Source of the DNA: Paucilactobacillus vaccinostercus DSM 20634
Lineage (GTDB): Bacteria > Bacillota > Bacilli > Lactobacillales > Lactobacillaceae
NCBI RefSeq assembly: GCF_001436295.1
Contig: NZ_AYYY01000014.1
Coordinates: 62,001 to 126,000 of the forward strand
Length of the DNA: 64,000 bases
Direction of reading: 5' to 3'
How positions within the stretch are numbered: the first letter of the stretch is position 1; every line of letters starts with the position of its first letter. Shown piece by piece: positions 52,309 to 62,894 of the stretch. Below the pieces are notes generated by a model, which was given only the letters and a program-made list of their open reading frames with translations, had not been told where the DNA came from and made no database searches. The position numbers were made by a program, and so were the translations under genes.

Positions 52309-52818
52309 ATGCAAATTCAAGTTCCAACTACTAACGGGCAACTGGCCGATCGGTATGGTAAGTATGCTGATCACGTTGATCAAACCGATGGGCATCCTGT
52401 TGTTTCGTTTCCCTTTTCCATTCGTGACGTCCCAACCTCAACTCGGTCACTCGCATTGACCTTGATCGATCATGATTCGATTCCAGTTTGTGGGTTCACG
52501 TGGATTCACTGGACCGCCGCCAATATTGATCCCCACATCACCACATTTCCGGCAGACGCCAGTCGCCAGCATTCATTTGAGATGATTCAGGGAAATAACA
52601 GTAACGCGGGGAGTCTCGTGGGTAGCACTAATCCCGCCGTTACCCGCCATTACACGGGGCCGACACCACCAGATCAAGATCACACATACACGCTAACCGT
52701 CTACGCACTAAATACCAAGTTGGACTTAGCCGACGGCTACTGGCTCAACGCCTTTTATCATGCCAGTGCCGGTCACATCATTGAACAAACCAGTATCGAT
52801 ATTGTAAGTCGTGCATAA
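52309..52818 (+). CDS. PEBP/YbhB-YbcL family protein
   Basis: 169 residues, phosphatidylethanolamine-binding-like (Raf kinase inhibitor homologue) fold. Motifs: ALTLIDHDSIPVCGFTWIHW (the DxDxP-type pocket), YTGPTPPDQDHTYTLTVYAL. Function in bacteria unknown. AAGGAGGTTATGCC precedes ATG. TATAAT at 52243-52248 is a probable -10. Followed 18 nt later by a small hypothetical gene. Confidence 0.88.
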   Translation: MQIQVPTTNGQLADRYGKYADHVDQTDGHPVVSFPFSIRDVPTSTRSLALTLIDHDSIPVCGFTWIHWTAANIDPHITTFPADASRQHSFEMIQGNNSNAGSLVGSTNPAVTRHYTGPTPPDQDHTYTLTVYALNTKLDLADGYWLNAFYHASAGHIIEQTSIDIVSRA

Positions 52819-52836
52819 CTAAAGGAGCTGATTATC

Positions 52837-53064
52837 ATGGCAGATCGTATTTTCTTTAATCCCGGTGATTCCATCGCCAATATTCATGATTACAACGAGG
52901 CCGTTCGTAAGGGTCAAATCTATAAACGGGAAAAATCGGCCGATGAACTCGTCGTTGCGAAGGGGCCCGATGACGAAGAATACGCTATTTTCTACGCCAA
53001 CGATGCCCTTCCCCAGGATCATGAAAAGCATCCGAAAGAATACAAAATTTCCAAACGATTGTAA
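52837..53064 (+). CDS. Small hypothetical protein, 75 residues
   Basis: Acidic/basic mixed protein starting MADRIFFNPGDSIANIHDYN, no membrane segment or Cys. Not recognised; it looks like a small conserved lactobacillar protein. AAAGGAGCTGATTATC gives excellent initiation. Co-directional with the PEBP gene and probably co-transcribed. Confidence 0.7.
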   Translation: MADRIFFNPGDSIANIHDYNEAVRKGQIYKREKSADELVVAKGPDDEEYAIFYANDALPQDHEKHPKEYKISKRL

Positions 53065-53217
53065 ATTTGATGAGGCTGGGCCAAATGAGCTCGGCTTTTT
53101 ATTTTTTAACACGCCGAACCGCTCAGTGACTGGTGCTAGCGTAAGTGGTTTATTTTGCGCTTCTCCCGAGAAGACGGTACAATGTGGCTACTTACAATTA
53201 GAAAGTAGTTGACCACT

Positions 53218-53505
53218 ATGTCTCAAGCACCATTTGCACCACACACCGTGACGCAGTTTTACGATAACATCGAAACCTACGTCTACTTTAGCAATCAGCC
53301 CAAGGCACAAGTGCCCATTTTGGCAATGTTAATCACCACCGCCATCGCAATGATAGATGCCGATGCGGACCACTACGCCAAGCTGATGACTAACCTAGAC
53401 CAAAAGTACAGTGCTCAAAACAATCCCCAACGACAGCAACAATATGGGGCCCTTCAGATCATTTTAGGCGCCGTTCAAAACGGCCTCCGCCAACTGAATA
53501 ACTAG
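53218..53505 (+). CDS. Small hypothetical protein, 95 residues
   Basis: MSQAPFAPHTVTQFYDNIET opening; a hydrophobic stretch VPILAMLITTAIAMID, too polar at its edges for a clear membrane helix; Gln-rich end. Not recognised. ATG 53218 is used (TTG 53209 in frame is an alternative). TACAAT at 53178-53183 may be its -10. Terminator follows. Confidence 0.6.
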   Translation: MSQAPFAPHTVTQFYDNIETYVYFSNQPKAQVPILAMLITTAIAMIDADADHYAKLMTNLDQKYSAQNNPQRQQQYGALQIILGAVQNGLRQLNN

Positions 53506-53506
53506 C

Positions 53507-53558
53507 AAAAAATAGGATCGATCTGTGCCTCCAAGGCGCAAGATCGGTCCTATTTTAT
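53507..53558. terminator. Terminator between the small gene and ABC transporter
   Basis: Stem AAAATAGGATCGATCT / AGATCGGTCCTATTTT (one mismatch) with an inner helix; T-run on both sides. Confidence 0.9.
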
Positions 53559-53632
53559 TGTGTTCACACGATCAGTTATTTTGAAATTGCTTCTTACGAT
53601 TGATATCCTAATGGACCACGAAACGGCGCCCG

Positions 53633-54367
53633 TTAAAATTCCATGCCGGTCAAAAATTCGTGAATTCTTTGTGTTGGATGGTTGAAAAATTCATCCACCG
53701 TACCTTCAAATTCAATTTTACCGTCCTCTAAAAAGACGATTTTATCCGCCACCCGTCGAGCAAACTCAATGTTATGGGTGACAACGATCATCGACTGTTG
53801 CTGCTGGGCGAGCTTTAGCAGGACCCGCAAGACTTGCGCCTCTAATTCTGGATCCAGTGCACTCGTTGGTTCGTCAAACAAAATATATTCCGGATCCATC
53901 GCCAATGCCCGGCAAATTGAAATCCGTTGTTGCTGACCACCCGATAACTGACTAGGATAACGGTCTTTGGTGTCCGCAAGTCCCACTTCTTCAAGTAATT
54001 CCAACGCCTTTTGCTCGGCCTGCGCTTTACTCTGATTTAAAACGTGAATCGGGCCTTCGGTAATGTTTTGCATGATCGTCAGATGGGGGAAGAGGTTCCA
54101 GCTTTGGAACACCATCCCCGTCATCCGCCGCACCTTCAGCACCAGCTTGGTCGGAATTTCTTGACTAAAATCAACCTGCTCGGCACCGATTTGATAATGA
54201 CCACTTTGCGGCCGTTCGAGGAGGTTCAATGATCGCAGGAGCGTTGACTTTCCCGCCCCCGAAGGCCCTAAAATAACCGTTGTTTGATTGGCTTCAAACG
54301 TGAGATTAATGTCATTTAAGGCGTGATGATCCCGATATTGTTTATCCACATGTTCTAGCTTAATCAT
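53633..54367 (-). CDS. Polar amino acid ABC transporter, ATPase
   Basis: 244 residues. Walker A ILGPSGAGKSTLLRSL, signature LSGGQQQRISICRAL, Walker B YILFDEPTSALDPE, switch His in VVTHNIEFAR. GlnQ/TcyC-like (PAAT family). Starts 3 nt after the permease gene; third gene of SBP-permease-ATPase. Substrate likely a polar amino acid, possibly cystine. Confidence 0.95.
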   Translation of the reverse strand: MIKLEHVDKQYRDHHALNDINLTFEANQTTVILGPSGAGKSTLLRSLNLLERPQSGHYQIGAEQVDFSQEIPTKLVLKVRRMTGMVFQSWNLFPHLTIMQNITEGPIHVLNQSKAQAEQKALELLEEVGLADTKDRYPSQLSGGQQQRISICRALAMDPEYILFDEPTSALDPELEAQVLRVLLKLAQQQQSMIVVTHNIEFARRVADKIVFLEDGKIEFEGTVDEFFNHPTQRIHEFLTGMEF

Positions 54368-54370
54368 TGT

Positions 54371-55066
54371 TTATTCCCCCGTAACCTGAACGTACCGTGA
54401 CATTCGCTTTTCTAGATAGTGTTGCAAAATGGTCAATACGGTACAGAATACGGCGTACACGGCGGCCACGATGGAATACATCAGTAACGGCTCGTAATTT
54501 TTGGCCGTAATCTGCTGGCTCACCATGAACATTTCCAAGATCGTAATTGAACTGGCCAGTGAAGTATCCTTAACCAAGCCAATGAACGAATTCGACAGCG
54601 GTGGGAGTGCAACCCGCAACGCTTGCGGAAAGATGATCCGGAACAAAACTTGGCGGTGCGTCATCCCGATCGAATAGGCCGCTTCCCACTGACTATCCGG
54701 AATCGATGAAATCGCACCCCGAATGGTTTCCGAGCAGTACGCCCCCGTATTCAGCGAGAAGGTAATGATCCCCGCCGTAAACGCATTAAACTGAATGCCG
54801 GCATTGGGTAACCCGAAGAAAATAATGAACAACTGGACCAAAAGTGGTGTGGATCGAAACAACCACACGTAAAAATTCAAAAACCACTTTAAAAGTCGCC
54901 AGAAAAACAGCACAACCGGATTACCCTTCGGCGTGGTGATTCTGACAATCGCCGTGAAGACGGCAATAATAAATCCAATAATAAACGAAATAACGGCCAG
55001 CGGAATGGTGTACTTAATCCCGGCCCAAACAATTTCGGGAGTCGAACTAACAATGATATCCCACAT
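54371..55066 (-). CDS. Polar amino acid ABC transporter, permease
   Basis: 231 residues, about five membrane helices, His/Glu/Gln-type permease with the EAA-loop GAISSIPDSQWEAAYSIGMT and PLSNSFIGLVKDTSLAS. Start ATG 55066 (MWDIIVSSTPEI) after GAAGGGAAACC; an upstream frame to 55135 has no site and overlaps the intergenic hairpin. Confidence 0.93.
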   Translation of the reverse strand: MWDIIVSSTPEIVWAGIKYTIPLAVISFIIGFIIAVFTAIVRITTPKGNPVVLFFWRLLKWFLNFYVWLFRSTPLLVQLFIIFFGLPNAGIQFNAFTAGIITFSLNTGAYCSETIRGAISSIPDSQWEAAYSIGMTHRQVLFRIIFPQALRVALPPLSNSFIGLVKDTSLASSITILEMFMVSQQITAKNYEPLLMYSIVAAVYAVFCTVLTILQHYLEKRMSRYVQVTGE

Positions 55067-55109
55067 ATTGGTTTCCCTTCTATATTTCAATAATAACAAT
55101 GAAACGCAC

Positions 55110-55161
55110 AAGCCTGCCCAAGCTATAACCATCAAGTCACGATCATAGTCTGGACAGGCTT
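55110..55161 (-). terminator. Hairpin between binding protein and permease genes
   Basis: Arms AAGCCTGTCCA / TGGGCAGGCTT (one mismatch), 30-nt loop, no strong T-run. Typical of a leaky terminator or RNA-stabilising structure that raises binding-protein expression. Confidence 0.6.
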
Positions 55162-55189
55162 AATTGCATGAAACGTTACAGATTACCCA

Positions 55190-55990
55190 TTATTTTTGTG
55201 TAATGTCATCCGTAAAGTACTTCTCTGACAGTTTCTTCAACGTGCCATCATCTCGAAGTTCCTTGAGCGCTTTATTGATCTTCTTCTTCAAACCAGGGTT
55301 ATCCTTGGCCATCAAAACGGCCACCTTGGCTGGTTCAACCTTGCTGTCAGGTACGAGCGTGTACTTAAAGTCATTCTTAGCCGACGGATTGTCCTTCAAG
55401 TAGGCCAGATAGGCTTCACGAGAGTTCAAGGTTCCTTCTACTCGACCCTGTTTAATTAATGATAACGTTGATGAAAATTCACTGTTTGGCACAATCTTAG
55501 CCCCAAACTTTTCGGCGACGGTCTCGTTATTAGTCCCAGTTCCAACCGCAATTTTCTTACCCTTGATATCATCAATTGACTTGATTGACGTGTTGTCCTT
55601 CTTTGTGACCAATACTTCACGTGAGTAAATGTACGGTGTTGAGAAGGCGTACTTCTTTTGCCGTTGCTTCGTCACCGTCACGTTGTTGAGGACGACATCA
55701 AACTTCTTGTCGCCAACTCCCGCAATCAGTGAATCCCACTTGGTTGGCACGAATTTAACTTTCAAATTTTCTTTTTTGGCAATATCTCTAGCAAGTTCCA
55801 CTTCGAAACCCGTTAATTTACCATTTTCCCGGTATGAATAGGGTGCAAACGTCCCTTCCAGTCCCACGGTGAGTGTGCCAGAAGTTTTTAGTTGGGCCTT
55901 GTTGCTAGAGGTTTTCCCACACGCGGTGAGCACCAATGCCACTGCGAGCCCCATTGTGATAATCCCAATTGTTTTTAACCACTTGTGCAT
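55190..55990 (-). CDS. Amino acid ABC transporter, substrate-binding lipoprotein
   Basis: 266 residues. Lipoprotein signal with lipobox VLTAC near residue 27; then the SBP family 3 domain (TLTVGLEGTFAPYSYRENGK, GFEVELARDIAKKENL, GKKIAVGTGTN). Anchored outside the membrane. Similar to cystine-binding (TcyA-like) proteins. Start ATG 55990 (MHKWLKTIG) after AGGAGGAAGTATC; first gene of the operon. Confidence 0.93.
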   Translation of the reverse strand: MHKWLKTIGIITMGLAVALVLTACGKTSSNKAQLKTSGTLTVGLEGTFAPYSYRENGKLTGFEVELARDIAKKENLKVKFVPTKWDSLIAGVGDKKFDVVLNNVTVTKQRQKKYAFSTPYIYSREVLVTKKDNTSIKSIDDIKGKKIAVGTGTNNETVAEKFGAKIVPNSEFSSTLSLIKQGRVEGTLNSREAYLAYLKDNPSAKNDFKYTLVPDSKVEPAKVAVLMAKDNPGLKKKINKALKELRDDGTLKKLSEKYFTDDITQK

Positions 55991-56121
55991 GATACTTCCT
56001 CCTATAATGGCGTTGCCAATTTTGCAAACAACGCGTACGTAAAGATAATACCATGTTTGATCTAAAAACTCATCGCAAAACACTTACTTTTTGTTAAAAT
56101 TAGTGTTTCCCGAGCCCCATA

Positions 56122-56448
56122 CTACCGTGAGCCAACGACCCGATGAGCCAGATCTTCTAATCGCAGCATTGTTTTGTCCGCGTTTGTGCGAAAATCCTGC
56201 TCAAAATCAGCCTGTTCAGGATCTAGGCGACTAATTTCTTCACCCATTAAATCAAAAATTACCAGCTGGGCTCCGTCATACTTGACCGTATCGTAATGAC
56301 CATCCAATTCCTGATCCACAAAAATTTGTAGTGCATCAAGAACCGCTTGGTTAATCACTTCTTTTTCCGTGGTTTCACGACCGCGGGTTTTTAGTAAGGC
56401 CACGCGCATGGCCACTTCTTCTAAGTTTTCTGGTACTTCCACACTCAT
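56122..56448 (-). CDS. Hypothetical protein, 108 residues
   Basis: Acidic helical protein (MSVEVPENLEEVAMRVALLK; ETTEKEVINQAVLDALQIFV), like a ribbon-helix-helix-associated or antitoxin-type small protein, but not recognised. Start ATG 56448 after AAGGAGG. Divergent from degV. Confidence 0.65.
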   Translation of the reverse strand: MSVEVPENLEEVAMRVALLKTRGRETTEKEVINQAVLDALQIFVDQELDGHYDTVKYDGAQLVIFDLMGEEISRLDPEQADFEQDFRTNADKTMLRLEDLAHRVVGSR

Positions 56449-56578
56449 GCTAATTTCCTCCTTAAACTCACTAATCACCATTATAACAACTTTTGTTGAT
56501 CATATGGCGTTATTATTGCGTTTGCGATTTCGGCGCGTATAATGGAGCGTACAATTTCGTGACACGAAAGGAGTCCCA

Positions 56579-57442
56579 ATGAAAACAGCAATTGTGACCG
56601 ATAGTGCCGCATATATTGATCCGGCATTGGTCGCCCAATATCAGATCACGGTAGTTCCCATTACCGTCATTTTTAATGACCACCCCTACCTAGAAAACGT
56701 GGAGATCGATTCACCGACCTTTTTTGAAAAGCTCAGAACCGAAAAGGCGTTGCCCACAACTGCGCAAATCACAATGGGCCAGATGAAAGCCACGTACGAT
56801 CGTCTTGCTGACGCTGGCTTCGATGAAATCATCTCAATTCACCTCTCGTCGGGCATTACCGGTTTCTTTGATAACCTCCAAATGTTTATCCGAGAATACA
56901 CCCGAATTCCCGTCTACGCGTTTGACTCCAAAATCGCCAGTGCTGGCGAGGCCAACATGGCCCTACTCGCCGGCCGCCTAGTTGCTAAGGGCATGTCGGC
57001 AGAGGCGATTATTCCCTTGCTCCAACGGCTCCGCGATTCCACCGACGTCTTTTTCATGGTTGACGATCTCAATCATCTGCTCCGGACTGGTCGTATTTCA
57101 AATAGTTCCGCCATTATTGGTAACCTATTACGTATCAAGCCATTATTAACCTTCAACGATCAGGGACAGATTATCGTCGCCGGTAAGGAACGGACCGTCA
57201 AGCGGGCGTTTAGCAAAATTATGACTCATTTGACCACCGCCGCAGCGCAGACTAACTATCCATTACGTGCCACCGTCATCGACGCCAATGATCCGGCCGG
57301 TAGTGAACAATGGGTCGCAGCCGTGCACCACCAATTTCCTAACATCCCCGTCGATATCAGCCATCTCGGCCCCGTCATCAGCGTTCATACGGGAGAAAAA
57401 ACGATGGGCCTGCTGTGGTCGTTAGACTGGCAAAAAATGTAA
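56579..57442 (+). CDS. DegV family fatty-acid-binding protein
   Basis: 287 residues. Motifs TAIVTDSAAYIDPALVAQYQ and IHLSSGITGFFDNLQMF; DegV/FakB fold binds a fatty acid in the cell and presents it to the FakA kinase. The exact ligand is unknown. AAAGGAGTCCC precedes ATG. Convergent with hisC through a shared terminator. Confidence 0.92.
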   Translation: MKTAIVTDSAAYIDPALVAQYQITVVPITVIFNDHPYLENVEIDSPTFFEKLRTEKALPTTAQITMGQMKATYDRLADAGFDEIISIHLSSGITGFFDNLQMFIREYTRIPVYAFDSKIASAGEANMALLAGRLVAKGMSAEAIIPLLQRLRDSTDVFFMVDDLNHLLRTGRISNSSAIIGNLLRIKPLLTFNDQGQIIVAGKERTVKRAFSKIMTHLTTAAAQTNYPLRATVIDANDPAGSEQWVAAVHHQFPNIPVDISHLGPVISVHTGEKTMGLLWSLDWQKM

Positions 57443-57444
57443 GT

Positions 57445-57482
57445 AAATAGGATGTGACTTAATCAGGTCACATCCTATTTAT
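57445..57482. terminator. Bidirectional terminator, degV/hisC
   Basis: Stem AAATAGGATGTGACT / GGTCACATCCTATTT with a short loop; T-rich both ways. Confidence 0.93.
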
Positions 57483-57487
57483 TTTGT

Positions 57488-58555
57488 TCAGTTTAAACAC
57501 TGTAACAATAATTGCTGAATTCGCAGATTATCCGCGGGTTCCCCAATCGTTAGCCGAAGCCATCCCGGACGCAATCCGTTACGAATGAGAAAACCATTTT
57601 GTAACAGAAAGTCGCTGACCCGATCTGCTTCGGGAACCGTGAAGAACAAGAAATTAGTCTGACTGTGGTAGAACTGAATCCCGTTTTGGCGGAAAAAGGC
57701 TTCCCACTTCTCCCGCTCAGCCACCGTCTTGGCGACCGTCGCAGTCACAAAGTCCTGATCTCGCAGTCCTGTGAGCGCCGCCGTCTGTGAAATAGAATTT
57801 AAATTGTAAGGCGGCCGAACCGATTGAATATAGCTCGCCAACCGGAGCGGAAAAATACCGAATCCCACCCGAAAGTTGGCTAAACCATAAACTTTCGAAA
57901 ACGTCTTGAGCACGATGACGTTATCTTGCTGCCCGGGCAAATCCAAGACGGATGGATTGGCCTCATCGGTAACGTATTCCAGATAGGCCTCGTCAACAAT
58001 GACCAAGACATCGGCGGGCACCTCACGAACAAACCGTTTAATGTCAGCCTTTGTTTCATACGTTCCCGTCGGGTTATTCGGATTACACAACCAAATCATC
58101 TTGGTTTTATCGGTAATCGCCGCCAGTAGGGCTTCAAAATCGATCTGCCCATCATCCTTGGTTGGAACTTCGACGGGGACCGCCTCCTCAATCTCGGCGT
58201 TGATCATATATTCGGAGAAGGTGGGCACGTTGACGAGCACTTCGTCGCCGTCGGTCAAAAAAGTTCGATTCAAAAGACTAATAATTTCGTCCAACCCACA
58301 GCCAAACACTAATTGTGCTGGATTAACATCGTAAAAATCACTGACTGCGTCTCGTAGCTGGGCCGCCGCCCCATCGGGATAGCGATTGCTTTCAAACGCG
58401 GTGGTTTGAAGCATCGTCGCAATCCGCGGCGACGTGCCATACGGGTTTTCATTGGCTGATAATCGCACAACCCGTTTCAATTGCAGCCGCTTTTTTAGTT
58501 CATCTAAGGGTTCTTCGGGTACATATGGCTTTAACTGACTAATACTTTTTTTCAT
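57488..58555 (-). CDS. hisC: Histidinol-phosphate aminotransferase
   Basis: PLP enzyme, 355 residues. LSANENPYGTSP, substrate-binding NPNNPTGTYE, VDEAYLEYV and PLP Lys in VLKTFSKVYGLANFRVGFG. AGGAGGGGGTCCACC precedes ATG. Last gene of the his operon, 41 nt after hisI. Confidence 0.95.
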   Translation of the reverse strand: MKKSISQLKPYVPEEPLDELKKRLQLKRVVRLSANENPYGTSPRIATMLQTTAFESNRYPDGAAAQLRDAVSDFYDVNPAQLVFGCGLDEIISLLNRTFLTDGDEVLVNVPTFSEYMINAEIEEAVPVEVPTKDDGQIDFEALLAAITDKTKMIWLCNPNNPTGTYETKADIKRFVREVPADVLVIVDEAYLEYVTDEANPSVLDLPGQQDNVIVLKTFSKVYGLANFRVGFGIFPLRLASYIQSVRPPYNLNSISQTAALTGLRDQDFVTATVAKTVAEREKWEAFFRQNGIQFYHSQTNFLFFTVPEADRVSDFLLQNGFLIRNGLRPGWLRLTIGEPADNLRIQQLLLQCLN

Positions 58556-58596
58556 TGGTGGACCCCCTCCTGTTGTATTACTTGGCCGTGTTACGG

Positions 58597-58932
58597 TTAG
58601 TAGACCGTTTCGTCTGAATCGTCAATCGTTCTGAAGAAACAGCTTTCGTGATTAGTGTGGCACGCCGGGCCCTGCTTATCGACCTTGATCACCACGGTAT
58701 CTAAATCACAATCAATTTTAATTTCGACCACCCGCTGGGTATGGCCCGAACTCTCCCCCTTGTTCCAAAGGGTCTGGCGTGAGCGGGACCAAAACCACGT
58801 GGTGTGTGTTTCAATCGTTTTATCAAAACTAGCTTGGTTCATGTAGGCCAACATCAAGACTTCATTGGTCGTATTATCCACAATGATGGCGGGCATGAGT
58901 CCCGTTTGGGCATCAAACCGTGGTTGAATCAT
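58597..58932 (-). CDS. hisI: Phosphoribosyl-AMP cyclohydrolase
   Basis: 111 residues, HisI only. [19 protein letters not shown], metal site [13 protein letters not shown] and [15 protein letters not shown] (Cys/His Zn ligands). No HisE domain is fused and none follows. ATGA overlap with hisF. Confidence 0.95.
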   Translation of the reverse strand: MIQPRFDAQTGLMPAIIVDNTTNEVLMLAYMNQASFDKTIETHTTWFWSRSRQTLWNKGESSGHTQRVVEIKIDCDLDTVVIKVDKQGPACHTNHESCFFRTIDDSDETVY

Positions 58933-59687
58933 CGTACGGTCACCCCCGCATCTGCTAAGTGTTGCTTAACCTCACTAATTGTCAGCTCACCATAGTGGAA
59001 AACGGAGGCGGCCAACGCTGCGTCAACTTTGGTATCCCGGAAAATTTCGCTAAAATCGCTTACCTGACCACAGCCTCCCGAAGCAATGACCGGCACCGTC
59101 GCAACCTGATCAATTGCCTGGTACAACCGCACGTCAAACCCCTGCTTGGTGCCATCGGCATCCATACTCGTAATTAATAATTCTCCGGCACCCAGCTGTT
59201 GCACGCGCTCAACCCAGTCAATCGCATTCAGCCCCGTATTCTGGCGGCCACCATTGATCACCACGTCAAACTGGTGGGTCGCAGCATTCCATTTTGTATC
59301 AATCGCCACCACAATGCACTGACTGCCAAACTTCTCGGCACCATCGTGAATCAGCTCCGGATGGTGTACCGCCGCGGAATTGAGCGATACCTTATCGGCG
59401 CCCGCCCGTAACATTTTTTGCATATCGGTTACTCTGCGGATCCCACCACCCACTGTGAGGGGCATGAAAACTTGTGATGAGACCTGTTCGATAACGTCGG
59501 CCATCGTTTGCCGCTGCTCATTAGTGGCCGTAATATCTAAAAATACGAGTTCATCGGCACCCTGTTGCTGGTATTTCGCCGCAATTTCGGCGGGATCGCC
59601 AACGTCTTTCAGGTCCACGAAATTAACGCCTTTTTTCACACGACCATCATCCACGTCCAAGCATGGAATAATTCGTTTCGCTAACAT
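58929..59687 (-). CDS. hisF: Imidazole glycerol phosphate synthase, cyclase subunit
   Basis: 252 residues, TIM barrel; catalytic Asp in [16 protein letters not shown] and [27 protein letters not shown] and [13 protein letters not shown] at the end. TAATG-type 1-nt overlap with hisA. Works with HisH. Confidence 0.97.
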   Translation of the reverse strand: MLAKRIIPCLDVDDGRVKKGVNFVDLKDVGDPAEIAAKYQQQGADELVFLDITATNEQRQTMADVIEQVSSQVFMPLTVGGGIRRVTDMQKMLRAGADKVSLNSAAVHHPELIHDGAEKFGSQCIVVAIDTKWNAATHQFDVVINGGRQNTGLNAIDWVERVQQLGAGELLITSMDADGTKQGFDVRLYQAIDQVATVPVIASGGCGQVSDFSEIFRDTKVDAALAASVFHYGELTISEVKQHLADAGVTVR

Positions 59688-60400
59688 TAATTCACCGCCT
59701 TTAACTCAGCTAGAGTCATACCACCAGCAGCCAGCGCCTTACCAATCACCGCACTTTGAATCCCGTGGGTCCTGAGATCCTGCAAGTCCGCAATGCTCCG
59801 AATCCCGCCGGAAGCAATGATTTCAGCGGTGGAAAATTGCTGTTGCAGTTTCACTAACAGTGCCACGTTGGGCCCCTGCATCGTGCCATCACGGTCAATA
59901 TCGGTCACGATGAAGTGCCGGACACCGTATCCAACCATCTGATCAATCAGCTCGGCCATCGAAACCGTGGCCGTATCGAGCCAACCATGGGTGGCAACCA
60001 TCTCGTGGCGGCCATCCACCCCGACGACAACTTTAGCAGCCCCAAATTCAGCGACAGCCTGTTGTACCATTTCTGGCTGTTTGATTGCGGCCGATCCGAT
60101 AATCACCCGCGAAATCCCCAATTCCAAAAACTGGCGAATTTGCTCAAGTGATCGAATACCGCCCCCTAGCTCAATCGCCAAGTTTGTTTGGGCGACCAAC
60201 TGCTTAATCACCGCCAAATTTTGTGGATTACCGGCCTTGGCGCCGTCTAGGTCCACGAGGTGTAAGGCAGTTAAGCCGGCTTGTTCGATCGCCTGTGCTT
60301 GCGTCAGTGGATCAGCGTTAATAAGTGTTTTTTGATCAAAATCACCCTGATAAAGGCGGACACTTTGTCCGTTAGATAAATCAATTGCGGGAATCCACAT
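59687..60400 (-). CDS. hisA: ProFAR isomerase
   Basis: 237 residues, TIM barrel: [16 protein letters not shown] with catalytic Asp, [27 protein letters not shown] and [15 protein letters not shown]. 20-nt overlap with hisH. Confidence 0.96.
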   Translation of the reverse strand: MWIPAIDLSNGQSVRLYQGDFDQKTLINADPLTQAQAIEQAGLTALHLVDLDGAKAGNPQNLAVIKQLVAQTNLAIELGGGIRSLEQIRQFLELGISRVIIGSAAIKQPEMVQQAVAEFGAAKVVVGVDGRHEMVATHGWLDTATVSMAELIDQMVGYGVRHFIVTDIDRDGTMQGPNVALLVKLQQQFSTAEIIASGGIRSIADLQDLRTHGIQSAVIGKALAAGGMTLAELKAVN

Positions 60401-61010
60401 ACGTTTGCACCATCCTTTTGAAATCTGTCAGTAACTTCAAGCCCACCGTTGCACTCTTCTCGGGATGAAACTGCATCCCCACAACGTTATCTTGTTGCAC
60501 AATACTGGGAATCAGCACCCCGTAGTCCACGCCGGCCGTGATAATTGCTTGGGGACAGTCAGCGTAATAGGAATGCACAAAGTAGGTGTACTGCCCCGTC
60601 GCCGACTGGGCAAACTGGCTTGCTTTATCGAACACGCGGTTTTGGTTCCACCCCATTTCTGGCACCTTCAACTCGGCCGTCGCGGGAATCGCCTTGATAC
60701 GGCCGGGAAGCAGGCCGAGCCCGGCATGATCGCCAAACTCTTCACTGCGTTCAAACAGGAGTTGCATCCCCAAACAGATCCCCAGCAATGGGATCTGACG
60801 ATGAACCGCCTGCTGGATAACCGGGATCAGATTCCGCTGATCAAGGGCCTCCATTGCCTTCGCAAACGCCCCGACTCCAGGTAAGATGAGCCCATCCGCG
60901 GCCAAAATTTCGGCCGGATCGGCGGTCAGCTGACTCTCAAGCCCCACATAATCGAGGGCCTTAATTAAGTTACGGATATTTCCCGTGTCGTAGTCAATGA
61001 CGGCAATCAT
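60381..61010 (-). CDS. hisH: Imidazole glycerol phosphate synthase, glutaminase subunit
   Basis: 209 residues, class I amidotransferase. IDYDTGNIRNLIKAL, LPGVGAFAKAM, nucleophile GICLGMQLLFE and GMQFHPEKSATVG. 1-nt overlap with hisB stop. Confidence 0.96.
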   Translation of the reverse strand: MIAVIDYDTGNIRNLIKALDYVGLESQLTADPAEILAADGLILPGVGAFAKAMEALDQRNLIPVIQQAVHRQIPLLGICLGMQLLFERSEEFGDHAGLGLLPGRIKAIPATAELKVPEMGWNQNRVFDKASQFAQSATGQYTYFVHSYYADCPQAIITAGVDYGVLIPSIVQQDNVVGMQFHPEKSATVGLKLLTDFKRMVQTYVDSRN

Positions 61011-61594
61011 TAGATGACCCCTTTCGTCGAGTTCACACCTTGAATGGCTGGATTAATTGTGACAGCCGCCCGCATTGCCCGTCCCAACGCCTTAAAGAGG
61101 CATTCGATCTTGTGGTGCGTGTTGCGGCCGTATAAAATTTCGGCGTGCAAATTCATTAATGCCGTGAAGGCAAAACCTTGAAAAAAGTCCTCGACCGTCT
61201 CTGTTTCAAAGGTTCCCAGCCGTGGATTTTCCAATTCGGCCTTGAAGACCAGATACGGCCGACCACTCAAATCCACAACGATGCGGCCTAACGTCTCATC
61301 CATTGGAACCAGGGCGCTCCCGTACCGTTCAATGCCAACCTTATTGCCCAGAGCCTCTCTGAAGCATTCGCCTAACGTAATGCCCACGTCTTCCGTGGTG
61401 TGGTGCGGATCAACGTTCAAATCACCGGTTGCTTGGACCTTAAGCCCAAACCGGCCGTGCTTGGCAAACAGAGTTAACATGTGATCTAAAAAGCCGATAC
61501 CGGTGTCGATTTGGCTTTCAAACTGATCATCTAAGTTTAATTCAATGGTAATTTGGGTTTCCTTCGTTTCACGTGTCACACTTGCTGTTCTCAT
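61010..61594 (-). CDS. hisB: Imidazoleglycerol-phosphate dehydratase
   Basis: 194 residues, monofunctional IGPD. Metal motifs [14 protein letters not shown] and [15 protein letters not shown]. Start ATG 61594 ([14 protein letters not shown]) after GGGAGGAAAAC; upstream codons overlap hisD. No fused phosphatase, and none in the window. Confidence 0.95.
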   Translation of the reverse strand: MRTASVTRETKETQITIELNLDDQFESQIDTGIGFLDHMLTLFAKHGRFGLKVQATGDLNVDPHHTTEDVGITLGECFREALGNKVGIERYGSALVPMDETLGRIVVDLSGRPYLVFKAELENPRLGTFETETVEDFFQGFAFTALMNLHAEILYGRNTHHKIECLFKALGRAMRAAVTINPAIQGVNSTKGVI

Positions 61595-61595
61595 T

Positions 61596-62876
61596 TTAGT
61601 TTTCCTCCCGTGCTTCAATGGCGCGTGCGTGTCCTTCAAGTCCCTCAACCCGGGCGAGCTTCGTCACGTATTGCGCCTCTTGTGCAAGGGCCGCACCGGT
61701 GTATTGGATAAACTGGGTCCGCTTAACAAAATCGTAAACCCCGACTGGTGATGAGAAACGGGCCGTGCCTGAGGTGGGTAAAATGTGATTGGGACCAGCC
61801 ACGTAATCTCCCAGTGGTTCAGAGGCGTATTGGCCTAGGAAGACGGAACCCGCATTCTTGATTTGACTCAAATAGTCTGTAGGATTGGGCAACTGAACTT
61901 CCAAATGTTCTGGCGCGATCGCGTTCATCAGGGTAAAGAGATCATCAATCGTTGGTAGTACGGCAATAAAGCCCTGTTCTTCCACCGCCGTCCGGGCAAT
62001 TTCTTCTCGTGGTAATGTCTGAAGCTGCGCCTCAACTTCGGCAGAAACGGCTTGCGCCAGCTGTTCGCTGTTCGTGACCAGAATCGGCCGCGCCCGTTTA
62101 TCATGTTCCGCCTGCGACAGGAGGTCCGCCGCAATCTGCTTGGGTTTCGCGCTTTCGTCGGCAATAATCCCAATTTCAGATGGACCGGCAATCATATCAA
62201 TGGCGACCTGTCCAAAGACCATCTTTTTCGCCGTTGCCACATAAATGTTACCAGGACCCAAAATCTTGTCGACGCGAGGCACACTCTGGGTTCCGTAGGC
62301 CAATGCCGCAATCGCTTGGGCGCCGCCTAATTGAAAGACATCGTCGACCCCGGCAATCTTCGCCGCGGCTAACACGGCTGGGTTAATCCCATCTTTTTGC
62401 GGTGGTGTCACCATTACTAAGCGGTTAACCCCCGCCAACTTCGCGGGAACGGCATTCATCAACACACTAGATGGATAGGCTGCCGTACCACCGGGAACGT
62501 ATAATCCGACCGTGGCTAACGGAATCACCTTTTGCCCCCGAATCACACCGGGCTTTTCGGCATCTACAAAGCCGTACTCAATTTCTTTCTTGTGAAAACT
62601 CGTAATATTGGCCTTCGCCACTTCGAGGGCTTCTTTGAGGTCGGGATCGAGATTTTCGTAGGCGGCATCGATAGTGGCATCATCTAAGCGAAACTGGGTT
62701 AAGTCGACTTGGTCAAATTGCTTTTCATAATCGCGGACTGCATCATCACCATTTTTTTGAACGTTTTCGATAATGGCACGAACCCGTTGTTCAATCTCAG
62801 GATCGGTCAAGCCGGCCGTTCGTTGACTCACTTGTTGTAATTGGTTTTCGAGGGTATCAGTAATAATTTTCATCAT
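61596..62876 (-). CDS. hisD: Histidinol dehydrogenase
   Basis: 426 residues, Zn enzyme making histidine from histidinol. [49 protein letters not shown] and the [20 protein letters not shown] region. ATG ATG at the start; AAAGGATCTACC upstream. Confidence 0.97.
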   Translation of the reverse strand: MMKIITDTLENQLQQVSQRTAGLTDPEIEQRVRAIIENVQKNGDDAVRDYEKQFDQVDLTQFRLDDATIDAAYENLDPDLKEALEVAKANITSFHKKEIEYGFVDAEKPGVIRGQKVIPLATVGLYVPGGTAAYPSSVLMNAVPAKLAGVNRLVMVTPPQKDGINPAVLAAAKIAGVDDVFQLGGAQAIAALAYGTQSVPRVDKILGPGNIYVATAKKMVFGQVAIDMIAGPSEIGIIADESAKPKQIAADLLSQAEHDKRARPILVTNSEQLAQAVSAEVEAQLQTLPREEIARTAVEEQGFIAVLPTIDDLFTLMNAIAPEHLEVQLPNPTDYLSQIKNAGSVFLGQYASEPLGDYVAGPNHILPTSGTARFSSPVGVYDFVKRTQFIQYTGAALAQEAQYVTKLARVEGLEGHARAIEAREEN

Positions 62877-62894
62877 GGTAGATCCTTTCTTTAG